Positions 1 to 5,139 of a DNA stretch of 5,139 nt are shown here, in pieces. Source of the DNA: Candidatus Poseidoniaceae archaeon. Its GTDB lineage: Archaea > Thermoplasmatota > Poseidoniia > Poseidoniales > Poseidoniaceae. The notes beneath the pieces are model-generated. The model did no database searches. It saw nothing but the letters and a program-made list of their open reading frames with translations, and was not told the DNA's origin. Location: contig DUKK01000049.1 of NCBI GenBank assembly GCA_013329355.1, forward strand, positions 1 through 5,139. Direction: 5' to 3'. How positions within the stretch are numbered: the stretch's first letter is position 1; each line of letters begins with the position of its first letter. The position numbers were made by a program, and so were the translations under genes.

Positions 1-240
1 CATGCTAGTAAGAAAAATCTGATAATTACAAAAATCTTGGAAATGCAAGGTTTTGAAGCTGGAGACTGTGTTTCTGTAGGGGACTCTGAGATGGACCTTT
101 CTATGCAAGTAGAAGGAAGTCGCTTCATTGGTTTCAATCCAACTAGGGAATCCTCAAAGTCTGCCTTTGCGGCTGCCGGCATACCAGTAGTTTCAGAAAA
201 GAACCTGCTGAGTATCAAGCCATACCTCGGTCTAAAATAA
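1..240 (+). CDS. HAD-superfamily phosphatase, C-terminal end (5' truncated by window)
   Basis: The reading frame is open from base 1 to the TAA at 238-240, so 79 residues of the C-terminus are seen and the true start lies outside the window. The clearest signature is HAD motif IV, VGDSEMDLSM (nt 76-105), whose two Asp residues bind Mg2+ in this family. A Lys pair at residues 4-5 is a candidate for the motif III lysine. The following RFIGFNP segment and the ending with AAAGIPVV and KNLLSIKPYL resemble the phosphoserine-phosphatase-like (subfamily IB) branch, in which the Rossmann core ends in this way. The nucleophile motif DxDx(T/V) and the cap domain are off-window, so the substrate cannot be assigned; phosphoserine, phosphoglycolate or another small phosphate ester are all possible. 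It is the only protein-coding gene seen on the plus strand and it abuts polB tail to tail. Confidence 0.8.
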   Translation, partial: HASKKNLIITKILEMQGFEAGDCVSVGDSEMDLSMQVEGSRFIGFNPTRESSKSAFAAAGIPVVSEKNLLSIKPYLGLK

Positions 241-1869
241 TCAAACAAACGGTATTGATATTGTTGCGTGACTTGCCAGATTAACAATAGTAAGCATACA
301 TGGTTTGGGTTGAAAACCGAGCATTCGTTGGTATGACGTTTGGTCCTGCCAAGTGCTTGAACAAACTAGAGTCGTCCCCTTGAAATCAACACAGGCATGT
401 CCATGTACGTGACCTGTGACGAAGATGTCTGGGACCTCGTTGATTACTAGTCCATCCTCAGGTTCTGGAGACAACGGGGTTTTACCCCCCCATTGAGGTG
501 CCAAATGTCTTCTTCTGAGCATTTGTCGCATCGCCTCGACCGGATCTGCATAGGTAACAGTTTTCAAACCGGCGACGAAGTCGTCAATTGATTTGCCATG
601 ATACGATAATACTCTTACTCCATGTAGGGAGAAATCACACGGGTTCCCAACAAATGTTGTTGTGTTGTAGTCTTGTTGAATATCCTTTTCGAAAGTAGGT
701 TGGGGTTCTGCCGGCCGCACAGCATCATGATTGCCTGGTAGCATCACGCATTCAACCCAATCAGGTAATAATTCGAGTAGATTTGCAAACATAGAATACT
801 GAGTATAAACATCTGGGATTGCTAATTCTTTGTCTTGGCCAGGATAAATACCAACTCCATCAACGCAGTCTCCTGATAGAATTAGGTATTTAATCGTCTT
901 TGCAAGTGGATCTGTGTGGAACCATTTGGCCATTTTGTGCCATTGTGCTTCGAGGAATGTCTTAGAACCTAAGTGAACGTCTGATATAAATGCGACACTA
1001 ACGCCGTAAGGAGAAACGGTTTTTTTATGTCGGTCTTTCATTGGGAAATATAGGTCGTCGACAATAAATAATTCACCGGATTGGTTGAAATGTCCTGAAA
1101 CTCCAATAACATCATCTGGCATTAGCCCAGCCTCGATAATTTGTTCTTGATATCTATCCCTATTGTCATTATTCGGTTTATACAGCATGCATCTTAATTC
1201 CCCGGTTTCATCTTCAACTGACCACATTAGATGTCCATTTTTGGTGTATCTAGGTTCATTTACCAGACCAATTATGACGGCTTTGTTCTCATATCCTTGA
1301 AACCTGTGGACCTCACGTAATAAACGTGAAACTTCGGTTGGTCGTCGCGGTAACTTAGAATTTTTAATTATCATATCCCTTATTCTATTAAGCCGGTCAG
1401 AAAAGCACGCTGTAATATCGTTCATTTTTCCCTCCGTAGTGCTCTTCCCTGTAATATCATAGTGTATTTTGATATCAGATGGTGCATCAGTAGCTAAACA
1501 ACTGTAATCAGCTTCACTCCAATCAGGGAGATTATTTCGGAACTCGATATCCAGTGGTTCGGGGGATAGTATCGGAGCGATGACTCTACCTAAACCAGTT
1601 GACGAGTTACTTGTTGCCACTTTTGGAGTGTTAGGGCTGTCACGATCGGTGCTTTCTTTGTGATATAATTCAATCAATTGACCCAGAATCTCTTCGGTAA
1701 GAAATCCTCGGTCAAAGTTTGCTTGTGGGGCTAAGTCAAGTAATTCAGCAGGATTAGGCTGCCCCACCAAGTTACCGATAACTTTGCCCGAGGCAATCAT
1801 TCTTCGTTGGCGCAGCATTTGGATGATATCTTCTGCCGCCGCTGCCATAATTTCAGGTAAGGTCGCCAC
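241..1869 (-). CDS. polB: DNA polymerase D small subunit DP1 (Mre11-like 3'-5' exonuclease)
   Basis: This is the proofreading subunit of the archaeal replicative polymerase PolD, partner of the large catalytic subunit DP2 (not in this window). The 542-residue protein has a helical N-terminal region (about 1-70), a low-complexity Ser/Thr/Pro linker (about 71-100), an OB-fold (about 195-275) and a calcineurin-type phosphodiesterase domain (about 290-530). All metal-binding motifs are present: SDVHLGS (Asp297, His299), GDCVDG (Asp334), PGNHD (Asn380, His381), YHG (His424) and GHVHG (His487, His489). The family signatures YPGQ and AEPQP are also present, so exonuclease activity is expected. The start is GTG at 1869. 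No ATG, GTG or TTG lies between it and the in-frame stop at 1894-1896. No Shine-Dalgarno is spaced correctly, but an AT-rich box sits about 25 bp upstream, which fits a leaderless message. ATG at residue 8 (nt 1848) is an alternative start. In archaeal nomenclature polB here means DP1, not a B-family polymerase. Confidence 0.96.
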   Translation of the reverse strand: MATLPEIMAAAAEDIIQMLRQRRMIASGKVIGNLVGQPNPAELLDLAPQANFDRGFLTEEILGQLIELYHKESTDRDSPNTPKVATSNSSTGLGRVIAPILSPEPLDIEFRNNLPDWSEADYSCLATDAPSDIKIHYDITGKSTTEGKMNDITACFSDRLNRIRDMIIKNSKLPRRPTEVSRLLREVHRFQGYENKAVIIGLVNEPRYTKNGHLMWSVEDETGELRCMLYKPNNDNRDRYQEQIIEAGLMPDDVIGVSGHFNQSGELFIVDDLYFPMKDRHKKTVSPYGVSVAFISDVHLGSKTFLEAQWHKMAKWFHTDPLAKTIKYLILSGDCVDGVGIYPGQDKELAIPDVYTQYSMFANLLELLPDWVECVMLPGNHDAVRPAEPQPTFEKDIQQDYNTTTFVGNPCDFSLHGVRVLSYHGKSIDDFVAGLKTVTYADPVEAMRQMLRRRHLAPQWGGKTPLSPEPEDGLVINEVPDIFVTGHVHGHACVDFKGTTLVCSSTWQDQTSYQRMLGFQPKPCMLTIVNLASHATISIPFV

Positions 1870-1888
1870 TCCAAAAGCAAATCGGTCA

Positions 1889-1898
1889 TTAAATTATT
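1889..1898 (-). promoter_or_regulatory. Candidate TATA box for leaderless polB transcript
   Basis: On the minus strand this stretch reads AATAATTTAA, centred about 25 bp upstream of the GTG at 1869. That is the distance at which an archaeal TATA box places the transcription start on the first base of the start codon. It overlaps the pncC stop codon. No purine-rich BRE was clearly recognised beside it. The stretch is AT-rich spacer in any case, so the call rests mainly on spacing and on the lack of a good ribosome binding site for polB. Confidence 0.35.
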
Positions 1899-2584
1899 TA
1901 GTTCCATTCGACTTCTTCGCCAATAGATTCGTCATCATCGGTATCGTCATCAGCACTCCATGACTCATCCTGCCAAGGAGCAGACTGTTTTGCTGCGGCT
2001 TCTCGTTTGGCACGCTCGACTTCAAACTCTTTGCGGGCTTGTTCTTTTTGCGCCTCTATTTCAGCCAACTTTTTCCGGTTAGCCTCGGCTTTTTCCATTG
2101 CATCATCCCACAGGGCAATCGCAGTTAACAGGGCAAAGTGAACAAAACCGATTTTATTTTCAGAGCGGTTACCACCGATCTGCGTTGATTCAGCATTTGC
2201 CCATGTGTTGGATGCGATTCCAACATACACTGTTCCAACTTTCTTGGTCGTACTATCGTTGCCTGGACCAGCAATTCCAGTTATTGATATGGCAATATCA
2301 GCATCAGCTTGTTCAAGTGCACCTTTTGCCATCTCGATTGCAACTTTAGCCGATACGGCCCCATGTTTTTCGAGGGTATCATGCGCTACATTTAGCTCGG
2401 CCATTTTTGCATCATTCGAGTAAGTGACCCAAGATTGATTGAACCAATTACTGGCTCCTGCAATGTCGGTAAAGGCGCTAGCTAACAATCCACCAGTGCA
2501 TGATTCAGCAACCGTGATTGTGTGACCACCCTCTTTGAGGCGCCTTACTAAACGGGCTGCAGCCGCTTGGATATCTTCATCCAT
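1898..2584 (-). CDS. pncC: Stand-alone CinA C-terminal domain protein, probable NMN amidohydrolase, with charged tail
   Basis: Residues 1-160 form a full CinA C-terminal (PncC) domain. In characterised members this domain deamidates nicotinamide mononucleotide to nicotinate mononucleotide, recycling pyridine nucleotides. Family hallmarks are seen: AESCTGG (26-32, with Ser28 at the position of the proposed nucleophile), VTYSNDAK (53-60), HGAVSAKVA (74-82) and SITGIAGPG (100-108) followed by KKVGTVYVG. The N-terminal MoCF-like domain of full-length CinA is absent, as in other short PncC proteins. The usual Gly pair after AGP is replaced here by Asn109-Asp110, which could affect activity. After the domain come about 40 residues of Ala/Glu/Lys/Arg helix (161-200) and an acidic Trp-containing end (201-228) that PncC does not normally carry. 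The ATG at 2584 is supported by a GGGAGG sequence four bases upstream. The gene is 28 bp from polB on the same strand and divergent from tRNA-Val. The domain call is firm; the in vivo reaction is inferred from the family. Confidence 0.9.
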   Translation of the reverse strand: MDEDIQAAAARLVRRLKEGGHTITVAESCTGGLLASAFTDIAGASNWFNQSWVTYSNDAKMAELNVAHDTLEKHGAVSAKVAIEMAKGALEQADADIAISITGIAGPGNDSTTKKVGTVYVGIASNTWANAESTQIGGNRSENKIGFVHFALLTAIALWDDAMEKAEANRKKLAEIEAQKEQARKEFEVERAKREAAAKQSAPWQDESWSADDDTDDDESIGEEVEWN

Positions 2585-2588
2585 TCAG

Positions 2589-2594
2589 CCTCCC
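2589..2594 (-). promoter_or_regulatory. Shine-Dalgarno of pncC
   Basis: The minus strand reads GGGAGG, then CTGA, then ATG. GGAGG pairs fully with the conserved CCUCC near the 16S rRNA 3' end, and the spacing supports the ATG at 2584 as the start. It implies that pncC has a leader, unlike the proposed leaderless polB. Confidence 0.75.
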
Positions 2595-2618
2595 GTCTTG
2601 CCACTTGGTTTTGAGTTT

Positions 2619-2630
2619 AACGCATGCGTT
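2619..2630. repeat. Perfect 12-bp palindrome in the divergent pncC/tRNA-Val spacer
   Basis: AACGCATGCGTT equals its own reverse complement over all 12 bases. It lies 34 bp upstream of the pncC start and 32 bp upstream of the tRNA 5' end. A fully symmetric site in a divergent promoter region is what a dimeric helix-turn-helix regulator would bind, but it could also be chance. The flanking bases break the symmetry. A shorter 8-bp palindrome, GTGGCCAC, follows at 2645-2652. Confidence 0.45.
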
Positions 2631-2633
2631 GCA

Positions 2634-2643
2634 TTCAATAATG
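2634..2643 (+). promoter_or_regulatory. Candidate TATA box for tRNA-Val
   Basis: The AT-rich stretch TTCAATAATG is centred about 25 bp upstream of the mature tRNA 5' end at 2663, the usual distance for an archaeal promoter. It departs from a strong TTTAWAW consensus. Read on the other strand the same bases could serve pncC, in which case the palindrome at 2619-2630 would fall between the TATA box and the pncC transcription start. Weak evidence. Confidence 0.3.
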
Positions 2644-2662
2644 AGTGGCCACAGGACGAGTT

Positions 2663-2739
2663 GGGTCTGTGGTCTAGGGGTTTATGACGTCGCCCTTACA
2701 AGGCGAAGATCGAGGGTTCAATTCCCTCCGGACCCACCA
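2663..2739 (+). tRNA. tRNA-Val, anticodon UAC
   Basis: A complete cloverleaf can be folded by eye. The acceptor stem GGGTCTG (2663-2669) pairs with CGGACCC (2729-2735) with one G-U. The D arm is GTC/GAC around a loop containing GGGG, with a U-U apposition at 13-22. The anticodon stem TCGCC/GGCGA encloses CTTACAA, so the anticodon is TAC (2697-2699), reading GUA and probably other valine codons. The variable loop is AGATC. The T arm is GAGGG/CCCTC with loop TTCAATT. The discriminator is A at 2736, as expected for valine, and CCA is encoded at 2737-2739. There is no intron. The gene lies on the plus strand, opposite its neighbours, and ends 2 bp before the stop codon of the convergent gene. Confidence 0.97.
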
Positions 2740-2741
2740 CT

Positions 2742-3059
2742 TCAGTAACAATAGAATTCAATTTTTTCCGTTGAATCAAGCACCACTTTGGTAATCCCAG
2801 TGCGTCGAGTTATGCTCCGCTCATCATCTTGTTCTAGTTGCGCGTCGGCCAAAATAAGATGCACGGCTCTTTGCCATAAGCCGTCAGAAATTTTTGAACC
2901 TCTATGATCAACTCCAACTAATATGTCAAGTAACTCGCTGTGGAATAAGACGGCAGCTGCACTTTCCAGTTCTTCATGATGGATTATTAGCCACCGGGCA
3001 CCATCAAGCACAGATAGGTCGGACGATTTTCGGTAATCACTGAACCTAACGATTTTCAT
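2742..3059 (-). CDS. Conserved-context hypothetical protein downstream of pelA (105 aa)
   Basis: I do not recognise this protein. It is a 105-residue soluble-looking polypeptide with no signal peptide, membrane span, Cys cluster or nucleotide-binding motif. The middle (about 20-75) alternates hydrophobic and polar segments such as ARWLIIHHEE and LLDILVGVDH and looks like a small folded alpha/beta or helical domain. The region around 73-88 is strongly acidic then basic (QLEQDDERSITRR). It is very probably a real gene: ATG at 3059 is preceded by AGGTGAT, a near-perfect Shine-Dalgarno, and it begins four bases after the pelA stop, in the same geometry as the fhs-pelA junction. Last gene of the apparent operon, it ends 2 bp from the 3' end of the convergent tRNA-Val. 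A role in translation or ribosome rescue would be only guilt by association. Confidence 0.8.
   Translation of the reverse strand: MKIVRFSDYRKSSDLSVLDGARWLIIHHEELESAAAVLFHSELLDILVGVDHRGSKISDGLWQRAVHLILADAQLEQDDERSITRRTGITKVVLDSTEKIEFYCY
2762..2767 (+). terminator. Candidate T-run terminator of tRNA-Val
   Basis: Six consecutive T on the plus strand begin 22 bases after the encoded CCA. Archaeal RNA polymerase stops at T-runs, so this is the likely end of the tRNA transcript. The run sits in the loop between ATTCAA (2756-2761) and TTGAAT (2771-2776), a weak 6-bp inverted repeat. It lies inside the 3' coding end of the opposing gene, where it is read as Glu-Lys-Ile codons. Confidence 0.45.
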
Positions 3060-3062
3060 AGT

Positions 3063-3069
3063 ATCACCT
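3063..3069 (-). promoter_or_regulatory. Shine-Dalgarno of the 105-aa gene, overlapping the pelA stop
   Basis: The minus strand reads AGGTGAT, complementary to the 16S rRNA 3' end. It contains the pelA TGA stop (3066-3064) and lies three bases before the ATG at 3059-3057. A ribosome terminating on pelA would sit over this site, which favours coupled initiation. Confidence 0.8.
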
Positions 3070-4131
3070 GAGTTTGAATCTCAACAGTGCTACTGCTCCG
3101 CCGATCCCCATTAACTGTTGGCCAGAGTCATGGTCGGTTGAACATTGAATCAACACTCCACCATAATCTGCAAGGGATTGTGACCAGATTTGCCACGTCT
3201 TACCGCCGATGGTTGATTCTTCATCTCTTAACAAATCAGCAGAAATTAACATCGTCTCAATCGCCCCCTCATTCAGCGCCCGGTCAATTTCCTGCGTCCC
3301 GTAAGCAACTGCGCCATCGGTTGAGATTCGCTTCCATGCTTCTTCTAAAATACTAATTTCATGACTTATGGCATAGTCATCGAGTAGGTTACCTGCAAGG
3401 TTTTCACGCAATACCTCATTGGCTCCGGCTCTGCCAGACATCGACGTTGCAATTGAGGACATGAGGCGTGTTTGGCCACTACTGCGCAATTCTGCAAGGA
3501 TTACCTCTCTAGCGTGGCCTGGGCCGCACAGGATTAATGGTGTTTCATCCGCTAGTGAGTCGGTTAGTTCCTTGATAACTCGCTCGCGGAATTGTTTGGC
3601 GACTCCGGTTGATTGTTTGATATCCACTCGTTTACCACCACCACGCATCGTCCACGTTGTTGATTCACGAAGTCCCCGGGGTGTGATGTGAAACAATATA
3701 ATCTCATCATTTTCTACGACTGCAAGGGCGATTTGCACTTGTTTTGCAGCGTCAATAGCTTGCTGGAGGAGTTGTCGGTCGGTCTCCAAGAATGGAGTCT
3801 GGCAGGAGAGTTCAATCTCGTCACCAACACTTATGTTGTGGGTATGATAACTACCGATGTCGAGTTTTGCTTCTTCGATAATGCCATGAATTCGCGCCAC
3901 ATCGCTAAATGATTGATAGTCAGTTGATTCAATCCTCAATCGAATCCACATTTTCTTGCGTTCAGCAACCTTAGCTCTCCCTCCCTCTTCACCGGCGGTT
4001 GTCTGGTCCCTTCGCTCGCCAAGCATACCAATTGACATGCCACGACGGGCAAGTCTAGCCAGTGACCAAAGGTCATCATTGGTTGTAATGCGCAACCGCC
4101 AAAGCATTGACTCGCGCTTCAATACTTGCAT
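3064..4131 (-). CDS. pelA: Pelota / Dom34 ribosome-rescue factor (aPelota)
   Basis: Archaeal Pelota is an eRF1 paralogue that enters the A site of stalled ribosomes with aEF1A and, with ABCE1, splits the subunits. The 355-residue length is typical. Domain 1 (about 1-130) opens with MQVLKRE and NDDLWSLARL and includes a basic loop around RKK (58-60). Domain 2 (about 131-255) has ALAVVENDEIILFHI, the GPGHARE motif (203-209) and TSMSGRAGANEVL (229-241). Domain 3 (about 256-355) has AYGTQEIDRALNEGAIE (276-292) and the C-terminal GGAVALLRF (344-352). The GGQ motif of release factors is absent, as expected. The frame is open further upstream (ATG at 4185), but 4131 is preferred because family members begin at this Met-Xaa-Val/Ile-Leu-Lys-Arg and GGGTGA precedes it. 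The longer start would overlap fhs by 50 bases. It is the middle gene of fhs-pelA-orf105. Confidence 0.96.
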   Translation of the reverse strand: MQVLKRESMLWRLRITTNDDLWSLARLARRGMSIGMLGERRDQTTAGEEGGRAKVAERKKMWIRLRIESTDYQSFSDVARIHGIIEEAKLDIGSYHTHNISVGDEIELSCQTPFLETDRQLLQQAIDAAKQVQIALAVVENDEIILFHITPRGLRESTTWTMRGGGKRVDIKQSTGVAKQFRERVIKELTDSLADETPLILCGPGHAREVILAELRSSGQTRLMSSIATSMSGRAGANEVLRENLAGNLLDDYAISHEISILEEAWKRISTDGAVAYGTQEIDRALNEGAIETMLISADLLRDEESTIGGKTWQIWSQSLADYGGVLIQCSTDHDSGQQLMGIGGAVALLRFKLR

Positions 4132-4135
4132 CAAC

Positions 4136-4141
4136 TCACCC
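4136..4141 (-). promoter_or_regulatory. Shine-Dalgarno of pelA, overlapping the fhs stop
   Basis: The minus strand reads GGGTGA, then GTTG, then ATG (4131). The TGA within it is the fhs stop codon. This decides the pelA start in favour of 4131 over the in-frame ATG at 4185. Confidence 0.75.
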
Positions 4142-5139
4142 AAAGACGCCAGTTTGTTTCCCGTCATCATCCATATCCATATCAATAGCTGCTGGTCGTT
4201 TGGGTAACCCTGGCATAGTCATTATATTGCCTAGAATCGCTACTATGAAACCTGCGCCTGAATTCAATCTAAACTCCCTAATTGGGAGTGAAAATCCACT
4301 GGGCGCACCTAACTTATTGGCATCATGCGAGAAGGAATATTGGGTTTTAGCCATGCAAACAGGCAGATTTCCGTAACCCCATGAGGTAATTTTGTCTAAT
4401 TGTTTCTTGGCACTGGTTTCAATAATAACTGATTCTGCCTTATACATTCTGGTTGCTATTGCTTCAACTTTTTCCATCACTGGTGCATCTTTAAGGAATA
4501 ATGGAGTAAATGGACGACCGGCAGCGACATGGTCTTGAACAGCCTTTACCACTGCTTTCGCGAGTTCTTCTCCACCTTCTCCACCCTTGCTGTGAACCTC
4601 AGTAATTGTAACCGCGCGCGCACCACTTGCTTGTGCTGCATCAGACAAGGCTTTGATTTCAGCATCAGTGTCTGCAGTAAATTTGTTGATTGAAACTATA
4701 ACCGGAACGCCAAAACCAGCCATATTTCTGATATGTCGGTCTAAATTAGTTGCAGCACCTATCGAAACAGCCTCAACATTTTCCGCCTCCAACTCGGCTT
4801 TGCTAGGTCGGTAACCTCCCCGGTTACCAAAAGCGCCACCGTGTAATTTCATCGATCTTATTGTCACATTCATGACTACACAATCGGGCCCTTTACCTGA
4901 CGTAGCTGCTTTGATATGCATGAATTTTTCAGCACCCATATCAGAACCGAATCCGGCCTCAGTAACCACAATATCAGCGGCACTTAGCGCTAACTTATCG
5001 GCTATTATACTTGAATTACCGTGCGCAATATTGGCAAACGGGCCGCCATGGATGAATGCAGGGTTGCCTTCCAGGGTTTGTACCAGATTAGGCAGAAAAG
5101 CATCTCTTAGAAGCAGTGCCATAGCACCGTGAGCGTCTA
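4136..5139 (-). CDS. fhs: Formate-tetrahydrofolate ligase, C-terminal part (5' end beyond window)
   Basis: This enzyme joins formate to tetrahydrofolate using ATP, giving 10-formyl-THF for purine synthesis and one-carbon metabolism. About 334 C-terminal residues are visible of the roughly 550 usual for the family. The frame stays open to the right edge, and the conserved family segment D-A-H-G-A-M runs across the first Met in the window, so that Met is internal. Hallmarks in order are NLVQTLEG, HGGPFANIAHG (about nt 5050-5018), VVTEAGFGSDMGAEKF, MKLHGGA, GFGVPVIVSINKF, SKGGEGGEELA, LPVCMAKTQYSFS, and the end IMTMPGLPKRPAA (MPGLP at nt 4216-4202) with an acidic MDMDDDGK stretch. The P-loop half is outside the window. 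A commonly conserved Asp before IMTMPGLP is Asn here. This enzyme is patchily distributed in archaea, so it was probably acquired from bacteria at some point. It is first of the visible genes in the fhs-pelA-orf105 series. Confidence 0.95.
   Translation of the reverse strand, partial: DAHGAMALLLRDAFLPNLVQTLEGNPAFIHGGPFANIAHGNSSIIADKLALSAADIVVTEAGFGSDMGAEKFMHIKAATSGKGPDCVVMNVTIRSMKLHGGAFGNRGGYRPSKAELEAENVEAVSIGAATNLDRHIRNMAGFGVPVIVSINKFTADTDAEIKALSDAAQASGARAVTITEVHSKGGEGGEELAKAVVKAVQDHVAAGRPFTPLFLKDAPVMEKVEAIATRMYKAESVIIETSAKKQLDKITSWGYGNLPVCMAKTQYSFSHDANKLGAPSGFSLPIREFRLNSGAGFIVAILGNIMTMPGLPKRPAAIDMDMDDDGKQTGVFG

Noticed and set aside
37..42. TTG at 37 as the start of a 67-aa gene
   Set aside because: The frame is open to base 1 and residues before it fit the HAD family, so this is an internal codon of a gene cut by the window edge.
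485..491. Run of seven C in polB as a possible frameshift
   Set aside because: The frame is intact across it, and the downstream GHVHG motif and normal DP1 C-terminus follow.
1020..1026. Run of seven T on the plus strand as a terminator
   Set aside because: It lies deep in the minus-strand polB gene (Lys-Lys codons), with no plus-strand gene near enough to need it.
2098..2423. Two overlapping plus-strand open frames opposite pncC
   Set aside because: Their composition is odd (Gln/His/Leu or Ala/Ser rich) and they mirror the pncC codons; there is no independent support.
2645..2652. 8-bp palindrome GTGGCCAC before tRNA-Val
   Set aside because: It is too short to separate from chance, so it is only mentioned with the 12-bp palindrome.
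3419..3691. Plus-strand open frame of 90 codons opposite pelA
   Set aside because: It is a shadow of the strongly conserved pelA coding sequence with no ribosome binding site or recognisable protein.
4132..4185. N-terminal extension of pelA from the ATG at 4185
   Set aside because: It overlaps the well-conserved fhs C-terminus, has no family support, and the ATG at 4131 has a Shine-Dalgarno and matches Pelota N-termini.
5120..5122. ATG at 5122 as the start of fhs
   Set aside because: The conserved family sequence continues upstream of it to the edge of the window; the P-loop half is simply missing from view.
1..5139. CRISPR array, insertion sequence, attachment site at the tRNA, or toxin-antitoxin system
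   Set aside because: No direct-repeat array, transposase, integrase or duplicated tRNA 3' end is visible; the genes are core or metabolic.

Overview
The window is a compact piece of an archaeal chromosome. Two genes fix the domain: the small subunit of the D-family DNA polymerase (DP1) and the ribosome-rescue factor Pelota. PolD excludes the Sulfolobales-type crenarchaea. PolD together with a bacterial-type formate-tetrahydrofolate ligase and moderate base composition fits an uncultured member of the Thermoplasmatota, possibly the marine Poseidoniia (Marine Group II). The phylum is inferred from gene content; no marker phylogeny was run.

Layout from left to right. Bases 1-240 (+) hold the 3' end of a HAD-superfamily phosphatase. 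It runs tail to tail, with no base between the stop codons, into the PolD small subunit (241-1869, -). Upstream of polB on the same strand, 28 bp away, is a stand-alone PncC/CinA C-terminal amidohydrolase with a long charged tail (1898-2584, -). A 78-bp divergent spacer with a perfect 12-bp palindrome separates pncC from tRNA-Val(UAC) (2663-2739, +). The tRNA converges on a three-gene minus-strand cluster: fhs (enters from the right edge, ends at 4136), pelA (3064-4131) and a 105-codon gene of unknown function (2742-3059).

The fhs-pelA-orf105 cluster looks like one operon. At both junctions the upstream TGA stop lies inside the Shine-Dalgarno sequence of the next gene and is followed by exactly four bases and an ATG, which suggests translational coupling. 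The pncC-polB pair may be co-transcribed, but an AT-rich box about 25 bp before the polB GTG also fits a separate leaderless promoter. Functionally the window mixes DNA replication, NMN salvage, one-carbon folate metabolism and ribosome rescue. No mobile element, CRISPR array or prophage gene is visible. There is no gene-free stretch longer than 78 bp. I did not find a clearly new system; the best leads are orf105 behind pelA and the PncC tail.
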